Positions 59,116 to 64,000 of a stretch of DNA of 64,000 nt are shown in pieces. This stretch comes from Desulfobacterales bacterium (GTDB lineage: Bacteria > Desulfobacterota > Desulfobacteria > Desulfobacterales > JAHEIW01), in contig JASJAN010000013.1 of the NCBI GenBank assembly GCA_030066985.1, positions 26,489 through 90,488 on the forward strand, read 5' to 3'. Each line of letters opens with the position of its first letter. The stretch's first letter is position 1. The translations under genes and the position numbers were made by a program. The notes below the pieces were generated by a model that did not search any database, was not told where the DNA came from, and was given only the letters and a program-made list of their open reading frames with translations.

Positions 59116-60053
59116 TCATCTGTTTTTGCATACCCGCACTTTTTAAGCTGGGGAGTTAAAATGGGGCTAATTTCTTTTAAGTTTTCTTTCGAGAATCCCG
59201 TTTTCCAGTTGTTATAGTTATCAGCCTTTAACTTAGGGAGTGAACTGTAAAACGCATTGTCGGTATCTAAGCCTAAAAAGTCTAATATTTCTCTAATTTT
59301 TGGACGAGGTGTTTGGATCAGATCTTCATAACGGACGGCAAGTCGATTGCTTTGTCGAATTAATTTCCAATCCGCTTCAATGCGTTGTACGCAATGTAGC
59401 CATTGGCTGGCGTTAAATTTTAATAACGAGGATTTTTCATAAATATGTGTCCAACCTTTAAAACGAGGACCCCAGCCGACTTTTCCGTTCCAGCGCAATC
59501 GATTTAGGTGCATTTTCTTATTGATAAGGTGTCCGTTCGTTTCAAACCAAAATGCCCTTACCTTATCTGTTAAATAGGGCTGAAATCTTAAAAACTCATG
59601 CACAATATGAAAGGCCTTTTCGTAATCAAAGCGCCCTTTTGCCAGTGGATTGTGAACGATATTTTGTCGTTGCAGCCATTTTTTGTTTATCGAAAGAGTT
59701 GCATCTCTGCCATCCCGCAACAGATGAATAAATTTCGCTTGCGGAAATATGGCAATTATAAAGGGTATCTTGAGACTGTTTCTGGGGGATTTATCAACCA
59801 GAACTGCGCATTTCCTCCGTCTTTTATACCGGGTGAAGTTGCGGTAAATCCAATTCTTGATTTCCGGTGTTACGTCAGCCTCTGTTCTTTCATCATCAGG
59901 TGCTGTTCTGAAAAAATGATCCCAGATGAAATAGGGCTCGTACCATTGGCTGACATGCTGATGTCTGTCCAGCAACTCTCCAAGAATGGTCGTCCCCGAT
60001 CTTGGCGAACCGACAATAAAAACAAACGCATCTTGCGGTACTTTATCTACCAT
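59097..60053 (-). CDS. PAPS-dependent sulfotransferase
   Basis: This 318-residue soluble enzyme has the 5'-phosphosulfate-binding loop FIVGSPRSGTTILGELLDRH near 12-31 and the 3'-phosphate region FIHLLRDGRDATLSINKKW near 122-140, plus RYEDLIQTPRPKIREILDFLGLD, which fits the Sulfotransfer family. It transfers sulfate from PAPS to a sugar or lipid hydroxyl. Its neighbours, a glycosyltransferase and a sulfoquinovose synthase, indicate a sulfated glycan or lipid. Confidence 0.87.
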   Translation of the reverse strand: MVDKVPQDAFVFIVGSPRSGTTILGELLDRHQHVSQWYEPYFIWDHFFRTAPDDERTEADVTPEIKNWIYRNFTRYKRRRKCAVLVDKSPRNSLKIPFIIAIFPQAKFIHLLRDGRDATLSINKKWLQRQNIVHNPLAKGRFDYEKAFHIVHEFLRFQPYLTDKVRAFWFETNGHLINKKMHLNRLRWNGKVGWGPRFKGWTHIYEKSSLLKFNASQWLHCVQRIEADWKLIRQSNRLAVRYEDLIQTPRPKIREILDFLGLDTDNAFYSSLPKLKADNYNNWKTGFSKENLKEISPILTPQLKKCGYAKTDEWIDAI

Positions 60054-60075
60054 AAATTCATCCGTGAGAAAGATC

Positions 60076-61125
60076 TTATCGCCACCATGTTTTCAAAATG
60101 ATGCGGGCAAAGTGAAAGCCGTAGATAAGATCTTTTCCCTTTTTGCTTTTGCCGAATTTGCGTTTCAAGATGGTTATGGGTACTTCACCGATGCGCAAGC
60201 CCTGTTTGACGGCTTCAATAATGAGCTCACTGGTATGATATTGATCTTCGTGCAGCCGGATGGAGCTGACGGCCTCCATTCCAAAAGCCCTGAAACCGCT
60301 CGAAGGATCGGTAATTTTTTTGCCCAATAGCGTAGTGATAATACGACCGAAGACATAAACGCCTGCGATTCTTAAACGGCTGGCGGATTCTCTGTTGCCT
60401 AAAATTCTGGAGCCGATCACACAATCATACTGGTCTTCCATAATGGGCGATAGGAGATAGGTGATTTCTTCGGGCAGATGCTGGCCATCGGCATCCATGG
60501 TGATGCAATAGCGAACATCTGCTTTTTGCAAAATATCGTATCCCAGCCGCAGCGCGGCACCACCGCCCCTGTTAATCAGATTTTTAACCACACACGCGCC
60601 ACTGCTTTGGGCGATGGAAAACGTTTGATCATCACTGCCATCATCGACCACCAGCGTTCCGACATCCATGCCTTCAATTTGCTTCGGAATTCTGGGCAGC
60701 AAGATCTCTAAATTTTCCGCCTCATTATACGCCGGTATAAGGACCATAATCGGTTTGATATGCTCGGTAAGGTCTGCGCTTTTTTCGATTTCCCTGGATC
60801 CTAAAGAGCGGACGAGCCGATCGAATTGAAAATGAATATTATCAACCTTCAGTTTTGTAAAAAAAATGTAGAACAATAAGAAAATATTGCTGACAATCAA
60901 CAGGGCAATTATTCTACCCCGATAAGCCTTATGCAATGCCAGAGCATCGCGAAGCACATTTAATATATCCGGGTTAATGGTCACGGCAATCAGGCTTATA
61001 TTTAACAACATAAAAAATATAAAATTGAGCCGATTCCAGCGGTGCCCACGATAGACATAAAAGGTTACAAATAACCCTAAAATGCCGATGCTGCAGCCCA
61101 GTAATCTTAGTGTCGACATCTTCAA
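60076..61125 (-). CDS. DUF2304 membrane domain fused to family 2 glycosyltransferase
   Basis: This 349-residue protein opens with three hydrophobic segments matching DUF2304 (residues about 5-105, ending VDNIHFQFDRLVRSLG). The GT2 domain follows: VLIPAYNEAENLEILLPRIP, TLVVDDGSDDQT, RGGGAALRLGYDIL and the DxD-type MDADGQH near 215. It resembles dolichol-phosphate-mannose-synthase-like enzymes that charge a lipid carrier. Fused DUF2304-GT2 is unusual; the two are normally adjacent genes. It precedes the sulfotransferase by 22 bp. Confidence 0.85.
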   Translation of the reverse strand: MKMSTLRLLGCSIGILGLFVTFYVYRGHRWNRLNFIFFMLLNISLIAVTINPDILNVLRDALALHKAYRGRIIALLIVSNIFLLFYIFFTKLKVDNIHFQFDRLVRSLGSREIEKSADLTEHIKPIMVLIPAYNEAENLEILLPRIPKQIEGMDVGTLVVDDGSDDQTFSIAQSSGACVVKNLINRGGGAALRLGYDILQKADVRYCITMDADGQHLPEEITYLLSPIMEDQYDCVIGSRILGNRESASRLRIAGVYVFGRIITTLLGKKITDPSSGFRAFGMEAVSSIRLHEDQYHTSELIIEAVKQGLRIGEVPITILKRKFGKSKKGKDLIYGFHFARIILKTWWR

Positions 61126-61210
61126 ATTCCTAAATGATAACTACAAGTGTTGCTTCTGGCGTTACTTGGGAAATCTTTGAGCATCTTGATGGATCACTTA
61201 TCATTAATTG

Positions 61211-62359
61211 TTAATTCCATTTCACATTTCGCAGCATCTGGTCTGTCTGTATTGAACTTTTATGCCGCATAACAAATTCAATCATATCTAATAGGACTTC
61301 TTCAGATAAATAATGCGGTGTCAATCCCAGGTCTAAAAGGCCTGTATGAACCGGATTATAGTAATGTTCTTCAGCCTCTGTGCGCGGATTTTCAATATGC
61401 TCGATTTGGACATTTAATTGGACCTGCTTGCCCGCCTCCCTGACTTTTTCTGCCAGGTCATTGACGCTGAAGGTTTCGGTGAACTGATTAAAAATGCGCA
61501 ATTCGCCCAGGTCAGCCGGATTTTCCACTGCTAAGCGAACACAATTCAAGGTGTCTTTTATATTTAAATAGCCGCGGGTTTGGCCGCCCTTACCATAAAC
61601 CGTCAGCGGGTATCCGGCCACGGCCTGAACCACAAAACGGTTTAACACCGTTCCAAAGATTTCGTCATAATTAAAAAAAGGCAGCAGGCGGTCATCCTGT
61701 GAAGATTCATCGGTGAACATGCCGTAAACCGGCCCCTGCATCAGGTCGGTGACCCGCAAACCCCAGGTGCGCACGTAAAACCACAGCAAATCGGTGTCCA
61801 TTATTTTGGTGGTGTGGTAAAGACTGCTGGCCTGGCGCGGATATAAAAATTTTTGCTGGCGGCCCTTGTGCGCAACTTCCAGCCATCCTTCTTCGATATC
61901 GATATTGGGGGTGCCGTATTCACCCATGGTGCCCAGTTTGACGATATGGGCATCCGGGCAATATTCCCGCACGGCAAAAATAACATTGGCCGTTACCATT
62001 AAGTTGTTGCTCAGCGTCAGGGTGGCTGCCTGACGATCGAGCATTGAATAAGGGGCTGCGGGCTGCTCGGCATAGTGGATGATGGCCTGCGGGCTGGATT
62101 TTTGAAACACCTCGGCGACAAAATCCCAATCGTTGAGGTCTCCGACATGAACGGCAATCTTATGCCCTGAAATCGATTGCCAGAGGTCTGCACGTTTGGT
62201 GAGATCAGGAACATCATGCAGGAACTCTAACTGCAATTCCTGGCACAAGTTTCTGCGCAAATAATTATCCGCTACGGCAACCTCATGACCGCGAGCGCTC
62301 AAGTGCATGGCAGTGGGCCATCCCAGGTAGCCGTCTCCGCCCAATATCAGTACACGCAT
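61211..62359 (-). CDS. UDP-sulfoquinovose synthase (SQD1-like SDR)
   Basis: This 382-residue extended SDR has the NAD site LGGDGYLGWPTAMHLSARGHEV (5-26), YAEQPAAPYSMLDR near 98 and KLGTMGEYGTPNIDIEEG near 143, which match plant and bacterial SQD1 closely. The active-site Tyr-x3-Lys is in SSLYHTTK near 180. The enzyme makes UDP-sulfoquinovose from UDP-glucose and sulfite. Sulfoquinovose would go into a sulfolipid or surface glycan; which one is not decided by the sequence. The next genes, a GT2 and a sulfotransferase, belong to the same operon. Confidence 0.88.
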   Translation of the reverse strand: MRVLILGGDGYLGWPTAMHLSARGHEVAVADNYLRRNLCQELQLEFLHDVPDLTKRADLWQSISGHKIAVHVGDLNDWDFVAEVFQKSSPQAIIHYAEQPAAPYSMLDRQAATLTLSNNLMVTANVIFAVREYCPDAHIVKLGTMGEYGTPNIDIEEGWLEVAHKGRQQKFLYPRQASSLYHTTKIMDTDLLWFYVRTWGLRVTDLMQGPVYGMFTDESSQDDRLLPFFNYDEIFGTVLNRFVVQAVAGYPLTVYGKGGQTRGYLNIKDTLNCVRLAVENPADLGELRIFNQFTETFSVNDLAEKVREAGKQVQLNVQIEHIENPRTEAEEHYYNPVHTGLLDLGLTPHYLSEEVLLDMIEFVMRHKSSIQTDQMLRNVKWN

Positions 62360-62422
62360 TAACGATCCTTTATACTTGCCTATTTAACATCCTAATGATC
62401 GGATGCATGCTAACATGTTATC

Positions 62423-63460
62423 CTATTTATCCAGTTCCAGAAGATGGTGTTTCTGGAGAAACGCAGCCAACTGGGCTTTTGATAGTGGCTGTTCAGTACC
62501 CGAGTGGTATGCGCTGGTGACTTCTTTAGATATGATGTCCGGGTATTCAAAATCGATATTTCGGTAGATTTCCCTGAAAGCCGGCAGGACGACAAAATAG
62601 CGCGAAAGCTCCCATGAGCGCCTGGTTTCTTCCCTGTTTAACAGCTCTTCATATAACTTTTCACCCGGCTGATGGCCAATAATTTTGACTTCGATATCAC
62701 TGGCCCGGTGGCCATACACAGGGGCCAGTTTATCAATCATGACTTCAGCCAAATCCTGTATACGGATGGCCGGCATCTTGGTGACGAATACTTCGCCCCC
62801 CCGACTCAAGATCCCCGAATCAATGACCAATCGAACCGCCTCTGTGATGCTCATAATGAATCGGGTCATTTCCGGATCGGTCAGCGTCACCGGTCCGCCG
62901 CGACGGATTTGATCATGAAAAATGGGAATCACCGAACCGCTGGAGCCCAAGACGTTACCGAATCGCGTGGAGGCAAAAATAGGGCCTGCATCCCGCTGGC
63001 TGCTGTTGGCGGCGGTGATTAAGCGTTCGCCCATTAATTTTGATGTCCCCATCACATTGGTCGGGTTGACCGCTTTATCCGAGCTTGTGAAAATAACCCG
63101 CTCGACCTTTTTGGCAATCGCTGCATAAATGACGTTTTGAACACCCAGGATGTTGGTCTGCACTGCTTCAAACGGGGATCTTTCACACTGGAGCACATGC
63201 TTGAAGGCCGCCGTATGAAAGACCCAATCAATGCCTTTCATTTTGTCGTTGAGTCTGTCGCGATCGCGAACATCCGCCAGGAAAAAGGTCGCCTGATCGT
63301 GGCCGCCAAATTGCTGCTCAAGGTCGAACAAATCACTTTCATTGTTGTCAAGGGCGATCAATTCAGCCACGTTTTGCCTGTTTAACAGTTGGTGGACCAA
63401 CTCTTTGCCGACCGTTCCGCAGGCGCCTGTGACCAAAATACGCGTATGTTTTAGGTCCAA
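62423..63460 (-). CDS. UDP-N-acetylglucosamine 4,6-dehydratase-like SDR (FlaA1/CapD/WbpM type)
   Basis: This 345-residue SDR has VTGACGTVGKELVHQL (9-24), FHTAAFKHVLQCERSP and IFTSSDKAVNPTNVMGTSKLMGERL. The active-site Tyr is replaced by Met (M-G-T-S-K), as in WbpM-type dehydratases that use a Ser-Met-Lys triad. It lacks the N-terminal membrane domain of WbpM. It makes a 4-keto-6-deoxy sugar nucleotide for surface polysaccharide. It is the first gene of the minus-strand glycan operon, 63 bp before the SQD1-like gene. Confidence 0.88.
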   Translation of the reverse strand: MDLKHTRILVTGACGTVGKELVHQLLNRQNVAELIALDNNESDLFDLEQQFGGHDQATFFLADVRDRDRLNDKMKGIDWVFHTAAFKHVLQCERSPFEAVQTNILGVQNVIYAAIAKKVERVIFTSSDKAVNPTNVMGTSKLMGERLITAANSSQRDAGPIFASTRFGNVLGSSGSVIPIFHDQIRRGGPVTLTDPEMTRFIMSITEAVRLVIDSGILSRGGEVFVTKMPAIRIQDLAEVMIDKLAPVYGHRASDIEVKIIGHQPGEKLYEELLNREETRRSWELSRYFVVLPAFREIYRNIDFEYPDIISKEVTSAYHSGTEQPLSKAQLAAFLQKHHLLELDK

Positions 63461-63794
63461 TTTGATATCCTTTTCCGGGGATGAAAAACGCTTCGGTTGC
63501 GGCTAAATTGATTAAGACTGACGTCCTTGGCGACAGAGCCGCTTGCCGTTTAAAGTGCCGAAACTTAACATTTAAAGCCATATCAGGCAAATGAATTTTA
63601 AGCCGAACCGTTTTTTTAGGTGCCGCGGACATCCGACACGATGATGGGGCAAAGCCGCTTGACTTGATATGCAAAAGACTCTATCTATCACGTTACCTAA
63701 ATCTTGCATGAAAATTAATGCGAAATTCTTATTATAGTCTAATGATAGCTGGCTAGACGAATTATAGAAGACATTCAAAATACTAATCAGGTAT

Positions 63795-63816
63795 AAAAGA
63801 TGATAATCATTTTATC
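63795..63816. promoter_or_regulatory. Fur-box-like palindrome
   Basis: AAAAGATGATAATCATTTTATC contains ATGATAATCATT in pieces, the centre of the Fur consensus. It lies about 335 bp upstream of the 63460 gene and may control a gene beyond the window edge. No gene is seen in 63461-64000. Confidence 0.35.
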
Positions 63817-63846
63817 GCATTAATTTTCACCCTTGGAACAACGCGG

Positions 63847-63943
63847 CGAGCCGGAGGCTTCCATCTGCTGTGTTATTAAGGGCGAAGCATAGCTCACTAT
63901 AGCTTCGCCCTTAAGTGCCTTGCATATGAAAGCCTCCGACTCG
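63847..63943. repeat. Nested inverted repeat at the right edge
   Basis: Perfect arms TTAAGGGCGAAGC (63876-63888) and GCTTCGCCCTTAA (63902-63914) sit inside outer arms CGAGCCGGAGGCTT (63847) and AAGCCTCCGACTCG (63930). It could be a terminator-like hairpin or a mobile repeat; no run of T follows. Confidence 0.55.
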
Positions 63944-64000
63944 TGCAAGATTCAGGTAATATATCGTTCGCTGCGCTCACCGTTGGCGTATTGGAGAAAT

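Noticed and set aside
1..64000. CRISPR arrays, tRNA, rRNA or transposase genes
   Set aside because: The repeat arrays have no uniform direct repeats with unique spacers, and no tRNA/rRNA or transposase signature was recognised by eye.

Overview
The window reads as a chromosomal segment of an anaerobic, corrinoid-rich bacterium, most likely a Desulfobacterota (deltaproteobacterial, Desulfobacterales-like) organism. The reasons are a complete anaerobic cobalamin pathway, methyl-corrinoid methyltransferase modules, a NikKMLQO-type metal importer, electron-transfer flavoproteins, and in-frame UGA codons that behave as selenocysteine (Sec). No rRNA, tRNA, CRISPR array, transposase or phage gene was recognised.

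1-31,900 is an accessory methyl-transfer and redox region. It starts with a partial CbiR-like cobamide-remodelling gene, a ferredoxin-NADP-reductase-like flavoprotein and a corrinoid adenosyltransferase. An operon at 3.1-5.4 kb encodes a TSCPD/phosphoesterase-like protein, a Sec-containing thioredoxin-like protein and a tiny SMC-like ATPase. Next come a G3E GTPase, a NuoF-like/GltD fusion, an MtrH-family methyltransferase (9999), two V4R-domain proteins, a two-component system and a radical SAM protein. The methyltransferase I / corrinoid protein / reductive-activator genes follow (17.8-21.9 kb). A second methyltransferase of the UroD/MtaA family (23044-24078) has a UGA where the family has its last zinc-ligand Cys. 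Downstream are thioredoxin-like, Zn-ribbon, glutaredoxin-like, G3E GTPase, thioredoxin-reductase-like, H-protein-like and B12-binding-like genes, and a third Sec gene (29718-30014). Four small thioredoxin-fold paralogues carry CxxC or UxxC. Three copies of one operator-like architecture (a direct repeat with 22-bp pitch plus an inverted half) precede the TSCPD operon, MtrH and the methyltransferase I operon, which suggests one regulon.

30,027-49,700 (minus strand) is one long cobalamin operon. A cobalamin riboswitch with a terminator hairpin precedes btuCDF, then cbiA, cbiC, cbiL, a nucleoside-recognition membrane protein, cbiD, cbiET, cbiF, cbiG, cbiH, cbiP, cobU, cobS, cobD and cbiB. A CbiR remnant, a second corrinoid adenosyltransferase and an Old-Yellow-Enzyme-type reductase follow. 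cobT (plus strand) is flanked by two copies of a repeat plus a conserved hairpin module.

51,434-55,522 (minus) is a Ni/Co ECF-type importer (NikK, CbiM, NikL, CbiQ, CbiO), which would supply metal for corrin synthesis. 55,671-63,460 (minus) is a cell-surface glycan block: a TMTC-like TPR membrane protein, an AglD-like membrane protein, a sulfotransferase, a DUF2304-GT2 glycosyltransferase, a UDP-sulfoquinovose synthase and a UDP-GlcNAc 4,6-dehydratase-like enzyme.

Together the region makes B12, imports its metal and uses corrinoids for methyl transfer, with Sec placed in methyltransferase and thioredoxin-fold proteins. Degenerate mirrored repeat arrays and a large-hairpin repeat family fill many intergenic gaps.
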